The translations under genes were made by a program, and so were the position numbers. A stretch of DNA of 64,000 bases from Gaiellasilicea sp963784895 (GTDB taxonomy: Bacteria > Actinomycetota > Thermoleophilia > Gaiellales > Gaiellaceae), in the NCBI GenBank assembly GCA_963784895.1, contig CAWATM010000009.1, positions 1 to 64,000 on the forward strand. Reading direction: 5' to 3'. The notes below the pieces were generated by a model. That model did not search any database. It was not told the DNA's origin and worked only from the letters and a program-made list of their open reading frames with translations. Shown one piece after another: positions 35,060-45,165 of the stretch; the first letter of the stretch is position 1, and every line of letters starts with the position of its first letter.

Positions 35060-35135
35060 CCTTCGCCGGCATTACCCGGATCAGGTCAGCGGGTGTGTTC
35101 TCAGCCCCGTCGGTCGGGCACCCCGGTCGGCGGCA
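35060..35135 (-). promoter_or_regulatory. TPP riboswitch (THI element)
   Basis: Read on the minus strand, GGGGTGCCCGACC, GGCTGAGAAC, ACCCGCTGACCTGATC and GGGTAATGCCGGCG occur in the order and spacing of the classic THI box; CTGAGA is at 35099-35104 and ACCTGATC at 35079-35086. It ends directly at the ribosome-binding site of the CytX gene, so ligand binding could hide that site. It should lower expression of the permease-kinase operon when thiamine pyrophosphate is plentiful. Confidence 0.95.
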
Positions 35136-35152
35136 CTCTAGACGAACGAGCC

Positions 35153-35173
35153 GGGGCGCCTTGAAGGCGCCCC
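35153..35173 (-). terminator. Strong hairpin between aconitase and the TPP riboswitch
   Basis: GGGGCGCC and GGCGCCCC pair perfectly around TTGAA. It lies 100 bases after the aconitase stop and 18 bases before the riboswitch, which would insulate the riboswitch operon from read-through. No T-run follows. Confidence 0.6.
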
Positions 35174-35272
35174 AACTCGACCCCCCTCCCCAGACTGGCC
35201 GCCGAGACCCCGTCGGCGCCAGGGGGTCGCCAGAATAGCCGCGTCCCGGCAAATGTCAATTGCAAGCGATAT

Positions 35273-38020
<2,748 letters not shown>

Positions 38021-38058
38021 GACTCGAATCTATCGAACCGCCTCGCTCGTGGTCGCTC

Positions 38059-38095
38059 CGGACATGTCCCAGGGACAGTCCCTCGGACATGTCCG
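38059..38095. repeat. Clustered palindromes around GGACATGTCC (REP-like or terminator)
   Basis: CGGACATGTCC (38059-38069) recurs as a direct and inverted repeat at 38084-38094, 25 bases later, since the core is self-complementary. Between them GTCCCAGGGAC (38066-38076) and GGGACAGTCCC (38072-38082) overlap as further perfect palindromes. The whole can fold as an 11-bp stem and lies between the secreted-protein stop and the aconitase start. Confidence 0.6.
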
Positions 38096-38175
38096 CTTCG
38101 GCCTCAGGCGAGCGCGCCGGGGCGCCCCGGGTCGCGTGGCGTCAGCAGCGCGCTGTGCGACCGCGACGACGAGCG

Positions 38176-39543
38176 CTAGCGGACGCGTGCGCGCGCGACG
38201 ACGAGCGACGGCCCGACGTTGCCCGCGCGGTCGATCGCAGCGATCGAGACCGCGCCCGTGACCTGCGAGCGCGCGATCGTGATCCGCGGCTTGCGGACGT
38301 TCAGCGTCCTCGGGCCGACTCGGATGCGGTAGGCGCGAAGGCCCCCAGCGTCGCGTGCCGCGGGCCACGTGAGAATCGTCACCCTCGGGAGCCGCTTGAT
38401 CGTGACGCGCGCGATCGCCGGCGGACGCACCGTGTCCCGGATCAGCCGACCCGTCTCGTCGACCATGCCGACGTCGGGGCGAAAGCGCACGCCCGCGGGC
38501 GCGCTGAGGCGTCCCGCCGGATCGGCGGCGCGAACCGAGAACATGGTCGTCGCGTCCGGCTCGGGCAGGAGCAACGACGTGGTCGAGATCTGACGGACGA
38601 AGTCGCCGTCCTGGTAGATGCGATAGGCAACCGGCCCGACGTCGTCCGTCGAGGCGCCCCACGTGAAGCGGACGAAGCCGGTGGGATCGTCGCCGACGCG
38701 GAGCTCGCCAGGTGTGGTGGGCGGCGTCCGGTCCGATGAGTCGAGCCGCTCGAGGAACGTCGAGTCCTGCACGTCCGTCCAGCTGCCGCCGTGCCCGTAG
38801 TAGTCGTTGCGGGCCGAGTCGAGCACGTGCGCGTCGAGCTCCTCGCCGGTCAGGATGGCGGTCATCAAGTCGAGGCGGAAGTCACAGACGTGGCCGCTCT
38901 GGCAGGAGTTCGGCGCAGGTCGCTCGACTGCGCCGAACACGTGGACGAGCTCGTGCACCGCGACCACCGGCCGCAGCGCATCCCCGTCGTCGGCATTGCA
39001 CGAGTCGAGGAAGACGACCGCCAGGCCGGGAAGGCCGAAGCTCGCGCGCGCTCCCTGTCCGCAGACCCGCTCGTCGCCGGACTGGCCGGTCGACCCGTCG
39101 AAGTAGACGAGGTATGCCTTCTCCGCCTCGTCGAAACCGGCCTCGGAGGCAAGCAGCCGGCGGAGTGTCCCGAAGGCACTGCCGATCCCGCCGACCGAGC
39201 GCGGCAGCACCACGTTCGAGAGGTCGAGCGCGCCGAAGGCGTTCGCGCAGCCCGGTGCGGGGAAGAGGTCGAAGCGAGGCGTCCGCGTCGCATCCTCGCG
39301 CCGCCACCAGGCGTCGAAGGCGGCGACGTCGCCGACGATCCGGGGCGCGAGCTCGGCGAACCGGTCCGGCGCGCCCGGCGGCCGTACGTAGGCGACGTGC
39401 ACGGCGTAGGCGGCCGTCACGTCGGGTGCCAGGTCGACACCGGAGGAGCTCGTGCCGCACCACGGGATCGGCGTCGAGGCGTTCGCAGGCGAGGCCGCAA
39501 CGAGCGCGACGAAGGCCGCCAGCGTCGCGAGCCCGGGCTTCAC
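38176..39543 (-). CDS. Secreted protein with metzincin-like HELVH motif and FN3-type domains
   Basis: 455 residues with an N-terminal signal peptide (MKPGLATLAAFVALVAASPANA). The N-terminal domain (about 25-255) contains VAVHELVHVFGAVERPAP, an HExxHxxG zinc-binding pattern, and a later LDLM that may be a Met-turn; flanking cysteines suggest disulfides. Two FN3-like domains follow at about 272-365 and 370-455 (TWGASTDDVGPVAYRIYQDGDFV; LTWPAARDAGGLRAYRIRV). It is probably an extracellular protease or a protease-fold binding protein. A decayed relative of the first domain exists at 57475-57850. It is divergent from the BolA-Grx genes. Confidence 0.85.
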   Translation of the reverse strand: MKPGLATLAAFVALVAASPANASTPIPWCGTSSSGVDLAPDVTAAYAVHVAYVRPPGAPDRFAELAPRIVGDVAAFDAWWRREDATRTPRFDLFPAPGCANAFGALDLSNVVLPRSVGGIGSAFGTLRRLLASEAGFDEAEKAYLVYFDGSTGQSGDERVCGQGARASFGLPGLAVVFLDSCNADDGDALRPVVAVHELVHVFGAVERPAPNSCQSGHVCDFRLDLMTAILTGEELDAHVLDSARNDYYGHGGSWTDVQDSTFLERLDSSDRTPPTTPGELRVGDDPTGFVRFTWGASTDDVGPVAYRIYQDGDFVRQISTTSLLLPEPDATTMFSVRAADPAGRLSAPAGVRFRPDVGMVDETGRLIRDTVRPPAIARVTIKRLPRVTILTWPAARDAGGLRAYRIRVGPRTLNVRKPRITIARSQVTGAVSIAAIDRAGNVGPSLVVARARVR

Positions 39544-39631
39544 GTGGGAGAGGGTACTGATCGGAGGTAAGAACCGGTTAAAAGCCGCTCGGCGAGCACG
39601 GCGCCGAGACGCCCACGGCTACGATGCTCGC

Positions 39632-39868
39632 ATGGCCGGCACCGAGACGCTCGAGTCGCTTCTGCGCGACACGTTCCCCGACGCGAGTGAGCTCGCGGTC
39701 GAGGATCGCACCGGCGGCGGCGACCATTTCCAGGTGACGATCGCGAGCGGCCGCTTCGACGGGCTCTCGCTGGTCGAGCAGCACCGGCTCGTCTACGAGG
39801 CGCTTGCGGCGCCGCTCGGGGACGGGTCGATCCACGAGCTCCGGATCAAGACGAGAGGACAGGCATGA
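39632..39868 (+). CDS. BolA-family protein (BolA2/3-like)
   Basis: 78 residues from ATG 39632. The pattern GGGDHFQVTIASGRFDGLSLVEQHRLVYEAL and SIHELRIKT is the BolA fold of the BolA2/3 type, whose Cys/His pair with a monothiol glutaredoxin binds a 2Fe-2S cluster. The His of QHRLV is retained; the N-terminal loop lacks Cys. It overlaps the glutaredoxin gene by four bases, the classic genomic pairing, so the two proteins probably form a heterocomplex in iron-sulfur trafficking. Confidence 0.9.
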   Translation: MAGTETLESLLRDTFPDASELAVEDRTGGGDHFQVTIASGRFDGLSLVEQHRLVYEALAAPLGDGSIHELRIKTRGQA

Positions 39869-40221
39869 GCCAGCTGAGCGATCAGATCAAGGAGATCATC
39901 GACAACGAGCCGGTGAGCCTCTTCATGAAGGGCAGCCCGCAGCTCGTCATGTGCGGCAACTCCGACCGGGCGCTGCGCGCCCTCCGTGCGGCGGGCGCTC
40001 CCGTGACGACGGTCGACGTGCTCCCGGACCCGCAGATCCGCCAGGAGCTCTCGGCGCTCTCGGGGTGGCCGACGATCCCACAGGTCTTCATCAAGGGGGA
40101 GCTCGTCGGCGGCGCCGACATCGTCGAGGAGCTGTTTGAGAGCGGCGAGCTGCAGGCGAAGCTGGACGAGGCTCTCGGCGCCGAGCGCGAGGCCGCCGAG
40201 CGCATCGCCGTGCTCGCGTGA
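39865..40221 (+). CDS. Monothiol glutaredoxin (Grx4 type) with a CGNS active site
   Basis: 118 residues. IKEIIDNEPVSLFMKGSPQLVMCGNSDRALRAL, then GWPTIPQVFIKGELVGGADIVEELFESGEL, is the class II monothiol glutaredoxin pattern, with glutathione-binding WPTIPQVFI and GGADI intact. The active-site motif, normally CGFS, reads CGNS (C30-S33). Phe to Asn is unusual at this position, which packs near the cluster. Role: glutathione-dependent 2Fe-2S transfer together with BolA. Its stop overlaps a GTG of a short proline-rich frame. Confidence 0.9.
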   Translation: MSQLSDQIKEIIDNEPVSLFMKGSPQLVMCGNSDRALRALRAAGAPVTTVDVLPDPQIRQELSALSGWPTIPQVFIKGELVGGADIVEELFESGELQAKLDEALGAEREAAERIAVLA

Positions 40222-40313
40222 GGGGCACGCTTCCCGATCCGGTTCCGCCCGTACCGCGGCCCGACCCACGGCCGGATCCGCTGCCGCCGCGCCCGCCAGA
40301 TCCCGACACCTAG
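40218..40313 (+). CDS. Possible 31-residue proline-rich peptide (tentative)
   Basis: A GTG overlaps the glutaredoxin TGA (GTGA, as with several confirmed genes here) and opens 31 codons ending in TAG. The product, starting VRGTLPDPVPPVPRPDP and continuing with RPDPLPPRPPDPDT, is almost a pure PDP/PPRP repeat. It could be a chance frame in GC-rich DNA between two convergent genes; no independent ribosome-binding site is visible. Confidence 0.25.
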   Translation: MRGTLPDPVPPVPRPDPRPDPLPPRPPDPDT

Positions 40314-40326
40314 TGCGCGGACGAGG

Positions 40327-40899
40327 CTAGACGCTCGCGACGAGGCGTAGCGTCGCGTCGACGGCCTGCTTGCGCGACAGGCCCTGCCGGCGAACGAGTG
40401 AGCGCCAGGTCTCGAACTCGAGCGCGTGGCCGATGGCGGCGCGCACGGTCTTCCGTCGCGGCCAGCCGCGCGCGAGGGCGTCGGCGAGCTCGCTCGCCGC
40501 CGCGGTGGTGTCGGCCATGGCCACCGCCTGTGCCGGGACAAGGCGTGCATCGCGCAGGAGGACCTCGAGATCGGACTCGACGTCCTCGTACCAGGCGTAG
40601 AGGTCGGAGAGCACGCCGCGGAGTCGCTGTTCGGGGACGTCGAGCTCGAGCCAGCGTCGGACGTCCGGTCGTGGGTGTTGGCCGCGCCAGTGCGTGGAGC
40701 AGGCGCGAAAGAGCGTTCGGTCGTCGGGGAAGTGGGCGTAGACGGTGTGCCGCTCGACGCCTGCGCGCTCCGCGATGGCCGAGATGGTCGTGCGTGCCGG
40801 CCCGACCGTCGTGTGCAGCTCGACGGTCGCCTCGACGATCCGCTGCCTCGTTTCGGCCTGACGCCGTGCGCGTTCCTTCAGCTCGTACCTTCGCTTCAT
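40327..40899 (-). CDS. TetR-family transcriptional regulator
   Basis: 190 residues. The N-terminal domain carries the TetR HTH: RQRIVEATVELHTTVGPARTTISAIAERAGVERHTVYAHFPDD (about 20-60). The C-terminal part is helical with a DLYAWYEDVESDLEVLLRD segment. It is divergent from a cupin gene; the intergenic region contains a perfect 16-bp palindrome overlapping the cupin promoter and a related imperfect one at the TetR start, so it probably represses both genes and responds to an unknown small molecule. Confidence 0.93.
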   Translation of the reverse strand: MKRRYELKERARRQAETRQRIVEATVELHTTVGPARTTISAIAERAGVERHTVYAHFPDDRTLFRACSTHWRGQHPRPDVRRWLELDVPEQRLRGVLSDLYAWYEDVESDLEVLLRDARLVPAQAVAMADTTAAASELADALARGWPRRKTVRAAIGHALEFETWRSLVRRQGLSRKQAVDATLRLVASV

Positions 40900-40914
40900 T
40901 GCACAGCAGTGTAC
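40900..40914. promoter_or_regulatory. Imperfect TetR half-operator at the TetR start codon
   Basis: TGCACAGCAGTGTAC matches the TGCACA half of the palindrome at 40955-40970 and an imperfect second half. It directly abuts the TetR ATG and probably mediates weaker autoregulation. Confidence 0.45.
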
Positions 40915-40921
40915 CTCGAAC

Positions 40922-40970
40922 TTGACACGCGCGGCGAACCCGCTCTAGAATCACTGCACATTAATGTGCA
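40922..40970 (+). promoter_or_regulatory. Cupin promoter with 16-bp TetR operator
   Basis: TTGACA (40922-40927) and TAGAAT (40946-40951) form a near-consensus sigma-70 promoter with an 18-base spacer. Immediately downstream lies the perfect palindrome TGCACATTAATGTGCA (40955-40970) covering the expected start site, then AAAGGAG before the GTG at 40987. Confidence 0.8.
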
Positions 40971-40986
40971 ACGAAAGGAGCGGTTC

Positions 40987-41421
40987 GTGTTCACCTTCGA
41001 TCTCGACGACTTCGAACTTGCACCGACCGGGCCAGGCCTGCGGGTGAGCTTCCCTCTCCATAGCGCGTCCGGCACGGCCAGCACGGCGACCGTGCTGTTC
41101 GAGCTCGACCCCGGCGCCGAGCTTCCCGTGCACACGGACAGCGCAGAGGAGCTCCTGATCATCGTGCACGGGACCGCCGAGGCGCGCGTCGGAGACGAGG
41201 TGGGCCGGGTCGGGAAGCATGAGGTTGCGCTCGTGCCGCCGATGGCGCCGCACGGCCTGCGCAACATCGGCGACGACGTGCTCCGCGTCCTCGGGACATT
41301 CTCGGCGTCCACCGTGGTCTCGACGTTCGAGCGGCCGTTCGAGCTGGGCGGCCCGCAGGTGTTCGTGATCGGAGCGCCGGTGGCGATCGCGGCGCACCTC
41401 GAGGAGGCGGTGCTCGCGTAG
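40987..41421 (+). CDS. TetR-controlled cupin protein
   Basis: 144 residues from GTG 40987, chosen by the AAAGGAG site; an upstream frame passes through the operator. A single cupin barrel: GAELPVHTDSAEELLIIVHGTAEARVGDEV (motif 1, with H and E ligands) and HEVALVPPMAPHGLRNIGDDVLRVLGTFSAS (motif 2, with H). Metal binding is likely; the substrate is unknown. The clear operator suggests an inducible enzyme or detoxification protein. It stands alone downstream of TetR. Confidence 0.88.
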   Translation: MFTFDLDDFELAPTGPGLRVSFPLHSASGTASTATVLFELDPGAELPVHTDSAEELLIIVHGTAEARVGDEVGRVGKHEVALVPPMAPHGLRNIGDDVLRVLGTFSASTVVSTFERPFELGGPQVFVIGAPVAIAAHLEEAVLA

Positions 41422-41466
41422 CACCTGCACCGCTCTCCGCAACGGAGGCTTAACGCCCCTCACATC

Positions 41467-41479
41467 GGTCTTTAAGACC
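41467..41479. promoter_or_regulatory. 13-bp palindrome upstream of the HtrA gene
   Basis: GGTCTTTAAGACC is a perfect inverted repeat about a central T, 20 bases before the GTG and just before TACAAC (41487-41492), a possible -10. It could be an operator; it may also be chance. Confidence 0.35.
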
Positions 41480-41498
41480 TGCGGGGTACAACGATCCG

Positions 41499-42689
41499 GT
41501 GAGCCGTGCAACCGCCACACGTGCCGCTGCGCTCGGCGCCGCCTCCCTTCTCGGCGGGCTGATCGTGCTCGGCGGCGTGGCGATGTCCGGCGACCTGGGC
41601 GGCGGCACGACGACCGTGGTGAGGACTTCCCCTGCTCCCACAGCCGCCGCCCCGGTCGCCGACGACGGCCGGCTCAGCGTCAGCGAGATCTACGCGCGCG
41701 CCGCGCCCGGAGTCGTCCAGATCACGTCGACGGCTTCGGCGACCGACAATCCCTCGTCGTCTCCCTTCGAGCAGCAGGCAGCTCCGCAGCAGGCGCTCGG
41801 CTCGGGCTTCGTGATCGACAAGACCGGCCACATCGTCACCAACTACCACGTGATCGAGGGGGCCGACCAGATCGAGGTCAGCTTCTCGAACCGGGACACG
41901 CTCAGCGCGACGATCGTCGGCAGCGATCCCTCCACCGACATCGCCGTCCTCCGCGTGCAGTCGAGCTCCCGCGGTCTCGCACCGCTCGCGTTCGGCAACT
42001 CCGACAACGTCCGCGTCGGCGACCCCGTCGTCGCGATCGGCAACCCCTTCGGACTTCGGCGCACGGCGACGGCGGGGATCGTCAGCGCCGTCCAGGAGCG
42101 GACGATCACAGCGCCGAACGGCTATCCCATCGACCACGTGATCCAGACGGACGCGCAGATCAACAGCGGCAACTCCGGCGGGCCGCTCCTGAGCGCGCGC
42201 GGCGAGGTGATCGGCGTCAACTCGCAGATCGCCCGCGCGGACGGCTCGACCGGCAGCATCGGCATCGGCTTCGCCGTCCCCGCGAACACGGTCAAGGACG
42301 TCGTCGCGCAGCTGACGGCCACCGGCCGCGTCGACCGCGCCTACCTCGGCATCGCCGGCAGCACGATCACGGCTGAGCTCGCCCGCGTCTTCCGGCTTCC
42401 GGTCGACGAGGGTGTGCTGGTCGAAGGGGTCGCTGCAGGCAGCGCCGCCGCAAGGGCCGGGCTCAAGGGCGGGACGACGGATGTCGTCGTCGCCGGCGAA
42501 AGCCACGTGGTCGGCGGCGACGTGATCGTCGCGGTCGGCGGCAGGCGTGTCGGCTCTACCGACGAGCTGCGGGACGCGCTTGCACGCCACAAGCCCGGTC
42601 AGACCGTCAACGTCCAGATCCACCGGGGCACGAAAATCGACACCGTCGCGGTTACGCTCGGCCGCCAACCCTCCTCGCCGCAGGGCTAG
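41499..42689 (+). CDS. HtrA/DegP-like serine protease with PDZ domain
   Basis: 396 residues from GTG. One N-terminal hydrophobic segment (about 9-30) acts as a membrane anchor or signal. The trypsin-like domain has the triad H117 (TNYHVIEG), D147 (STDIAVL) and S226 (NSGNSGGPL). A PDZ domain covers about 295-390 (AYLGIAGSTITAELARVFRLPVDEGVLVEGVAAGSAA). It degrades or refolds misfolded envelope proteins. A low-complexity stretch links anchor and protease. It is convergent with the patatin gene. Confidence 0.95.
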   Translation: MSRATATRAAALGAASLLGGLIVLGGVAMSGDLGGGTTTVVRTSPAPTAAAPVADDGRLSVSEIYARAAPGVVQITSTASATDNPSSSPFEQQAAPQQALGSGFVIDKTGHIVTNYHVIEGADQIEVSFSNRDTLSATIVGSDPSTDIAVLRVQSSSRGLAPLAFGNSDNVRVGDPVVAIGNPFGLRRTATAGIVSAVQERTITAPNGYPIDHVIQTDAQINSGNSGGPLLSARGEVIGVNSQIARADGSTGSIGIGFAVPANTVKDVVAQLTATGRVDRAYLGIAGSTITAELARVFRLPVDEGVLVEGVAAGSAAARAGLKGGTTDVVVAGESHVVGGDVIVAVGGRRVGSTDELRDALARHKPGQTVNVQIHRGTKIDTVAVTLGRQPSSPQG

Positions 42690-42696
42690 GCCAGAG

Positions 42697-43830
42697 CTAG
42701 GAAGCCCGCTCGAGCAGGGCGGCGTCGTACGCGCGAAGCTCAGCGTCGGCCGCGTCCCAGCCGCGCGCGATCAGCGCCCGCTTCGCGTCCTCCGACCAGA
42801 GCGGGCTCTCGCGGAGGCCGTGGTCGAGGCTGTCGGTTCCCGCGGAGCTGCGGACAATGATCTGCGGCACGCTGCGGGGCAACTTCGTCTGCGCGAAGCG
42901 CTTCTCGACTGCCCGCGCCGCCCGCGCCCGTCGGCCGGGGCGCGCGTGCTCGCGGGCGAGGCGGACGACGTCCGCGCGCAGCGCCTCCAGCTCGCGGCAG
43001 GCGGCCTCGTGTTCAGCGGCGAGCTGCTCCTCGAGTGCCGTGTTCCGCTGGATCGCGACCCGCATCAGCCGGATGATCATGTCGCCGAGATGGACGGGCT
43101 CACCGCGCTCCGCCCGCGCCTCGGCCTCGTCGAGCTGGGCAATCAAGGCGCGCACCGGCGGCACCGCGCGGAACCGCTGCAGGCGTTGGCGTAGCCGAAC
43201 GAGCGGCTCGACGCCGACGCGCGGATAGTGGGGGACGTGGCGGAAGGCGACGACGAGCTCGACCCCAGGCCGCTCGAGCGCGCGGCCGAGCGGGAAGTTT
43301 CGTACCCAGCCGCCGTCGGTGGCGATCCGGTCGCCGACCGGCAGCGGCAGCACGAGCGCGCTGATCGCCGCCGACGCGAGCACCGCCTGCGCCATCGTCT
43401 CGGGCGGCGTCTCGTGGGACGAGTACGTGAGCTCGTACGAGCTCTCGTCGTAGCCGGAGACGTCGGTCGCGATCGCGACCACCTCGATCGGGGCGTCCGC
43501 GAGGGCCCGCGCCAGGTCGGCGGGCGCGAGCAGCCGCTCGGCCATCGTCGCCGGCAGCGAGTAGTGATGGAGGCCGTTCAGCGGCAGCTGCCAGAGCCGC
43601 TGCGGCGCAAAGACGTCGCGCGGCTGCAGGCCGAGCATGAATTCCTCCAGCGCGTCCAGTCGATCGAGCGCAGCCATCGAGCCGGTCAGCGCCCCGGCTG
43701 AGGTGCCGTAGATGCAGCCGATCCGCGGCCACAGCGGGCTCTCGCGCAGCCGCCGCAGGAAGCCGAGCTGGAGCAGGACGCCGTTGACGCCGCCGCCGGA
43801 GAGGACGATCGCGACGTCCCGCTCGCTCAT
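42697..43830 (-). CDS. Patatin-like phospholipase
   Basis: 377 residues from the ATG at 43830. The patatin core has the oxyanion loop SGGGVNGVLLQLGFL (11-25), the nucleophile elbow GTSAG (42-46, S44) and the catalytic DGG with D172 (IATDGGWVRN). The C-terminal 150 residues form a charged helical region with RxxxRARAARAVEKRFAQTKLP. It is an intracellular or membrane-associated acyl hydrolase. Patatins of this size occur widely in actinobacteria; the lipid substrate is unknown. Divergent from the Cys/His protein below. Confidence 0.93.
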   Translation of the reverse strand: MSERDVAIVLSGGGVNGVLLQLGFLRRLRESPLWPRIGCIYGTSAGALTGSMAALDRLDALEEFMLGLQPRDVFAPQRLWQLPLNGLHHYSLPATMAERLLAPADLARALADAPIEVVAIATDVSGYDESSYELTYSSHETPPETMAQAVLASAAISALVLPLPVGDRIATDGGWVRNFPLGRALERPGVELVVAFRHVPHYPRVGVEPLVRLRQRLQRFRAVPPVRALIAQLDEAEARAERGEPVHLGDMIIRLMRVAIQRNTALEEQLAAEHEAACRELEALRADVVRLAREHARPGRRARAARAVEKRFAQTKLPRSVPQIIVRSSAGTDSLDHGLRESPLWSEDAKRALIARGWDAADAELRAYDAALLERAS

Positions 43831-43889
43831 GTGCACATTGTGACCACGCACTCCGCCGGAGACACTCCCCATCCGTCTAACCTTCGCCC

Positions 43890-44252
43890 GTGGAATCGCA
43901 GGAGCCGAGGCGGGGTTCGCTGATCATCGAGCACGACCTGCTCGATGAGCGCGAGTTCGAGTGGTCGGACGACACCGACGACGAGCATGCCGGCTGGTTC
44001 TGCGTCCGGACCGATCCGTTCCCGTGTCCGGCCAGCGGCTGCACCTTCGTCGCCGACTTCATGACCGCGGCGCATCTCGTTCTCGTCTGGGAGGAGCGCG
44101 ACGATCCGAACCTGCTCTGGCACGCGCAGCGCGCGGTGGAGGTGGGCCGCAACCCGCGCATCGTCCCATACGAGAACGGCTTCGGGCCGAGCGCGTCGTA
44201 CTACGCGTGGGAAGCCGCCGGACGCCCGGTCCACGCCGTTCGTGGCCGATAG
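43890..44252 (+). CDS. Small Cys/His-rich protein of unknown function
   Basis: 120 residues from GTG, overlapping the next gene by 11 bases. Cysteines at 38, 46 and 51 and histidines at 62 and 78 (FPCPASGCTFVADFMTAAHLVLVWEERDDPNLLWHA) form a C-x4-C...H pattern reminiscent of a zinc finger. The N-terminus is very acidic (residues 14-34). It is probably a soluble zinc-binding protein; no family is recognised. Because of the overlap its synthesis is tied to the carboxylate-amine ligase. Confidence 0.75.
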   Translation: MESQEPRRGSLIIEHDLLDEREFEWSDDTDDEHAGWFCVRTDPFPCPASGCTFVADFMTAAHLVLVWEERDDPNLLWHAQRAVEVGRNPRIVPYENGFGPSASYYAWEAAGRPVHAVRGR

Positions 44253-45165
44253 CTTCGGCCGCAGCCTGACGCTCGGCGTCGAGGAGGAGCTGATGCTGCT
44301 CGACCCGGAGACGCTCGCGCTTGCACCAGGCGTCGAGCGGCTGCTCCCACACGAAGGGCTGAAGACGGAGCTCTTCTCCTGCCTCGTCGAGACGAACACG
44401 CCGGTCTGCGAGACGGCGTTCGAGGCGCGCGACGAGCTCGTGCGGCTGCGGCGCCTCGCCGGGGAGCGCGCCGCCGGCGTGGGCCTCGTCGTCGCCGCGG
44501 CCGGCTCCCATCCGTTCTCGATTCCGGAGCAGCAGCGGATCGTCGACGAGCCGCGGTACCTGAAAATGGTCGGAGAGCTCGGGGAGATTGCCAAGGGCCA
44601 GCTCGTCTGCGGCCTCCACGTGCACGTAGGGATGGCGAGCTTCGACGCGTGCCTCCGGACGCTGGCCGGGATCGCGCCCTGGCTCGAGGCGCTGCTCTTG
44701 CTGTCCGCGAACTCGCCGTACCTCGCCGGCGAGGAGACGGGCGCGCTCTCGTCGCGGCTCGCCAGGCTGCGGCGGCTGCCGCGCGGCGGCGCGCCGCCGC
44801 CGCTCCCGACGGTGGCCGCCTGGGAGGCGGAGGTGGCAGCGGCCGGGGTCGACTACACGCGCATCTGGTGGGACGCGCGTCCGCACCCGCGGTTCGGGAC
44901 GCTCGAGGTCCGGATCGCCGACCAGGCGACGTCGGTTGACCGCGCGGCCGCTCTCGTGGCGCTCGTGCAGGCGCTCTGCGCGGCGCCGCCGGAGCCCGGG
45001 CCGCACCTCCTCGACGCGGTCGAGCCGGCGGCGCAGGAGCTCGGTACGTGGGAGCTCGTCGAGACGCTGCGCGGACCCGTCGAGGCACTGCGGCAGCTCG
45101 AGGTCGGCCGGGCCAACGGGCTCGAGGCGGTCGCGGCCGATCTCGTGGCACGCTCACGCCTGTGA
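44242..45165 (+). CDS. GCS2-family carboxylate-amine ligase (YbdK-like)
   Basis: 307 residues from GTG. The family motifs LGVEEELMLLDPETLALAPG, ELFSCLVETNTPVCETAFEARDELVRLR, CGLHVHVGMASFD, LSANSPYL and HPRFGTLEVRIADQATSVDRAAALVAL are present. It forms peptide-like bonds with glutamate and ATP (weak glutamate-cysteine ligase activity in homologues). At 307 residues it is shorter than the roughly 370 usual for YbdK; the missing part seems to be in the middle and at the end. GTGA overlap with the FtsX gene. Confidence 0.9.
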   Translation: MADSFGRSLTLGVEEELMLLDPETLALAPGVERLLPHEGLKTELFSCLVETNTPVCETAFEARDELVRLRRLAGERAAGVGLVVAAAGSHPFSIPEQQRIVDEPRYLKMVGELGEIAKGQLVCGLHVHVGMASFDACLRTLAGIAPWLEALLLLSANSPYLAGEETGALSSRLARLRRLPRGGAPPPLPTVAAWEAEVAAAGVDYTRIWWDARPHPRFGTLEVRIADQATSVDRAAALVALVQALCAAPPEPGPHLLDAVEPAAQELGTWELVETLRGPVEALRQLEVGRANGLEAVAADLVARSRL

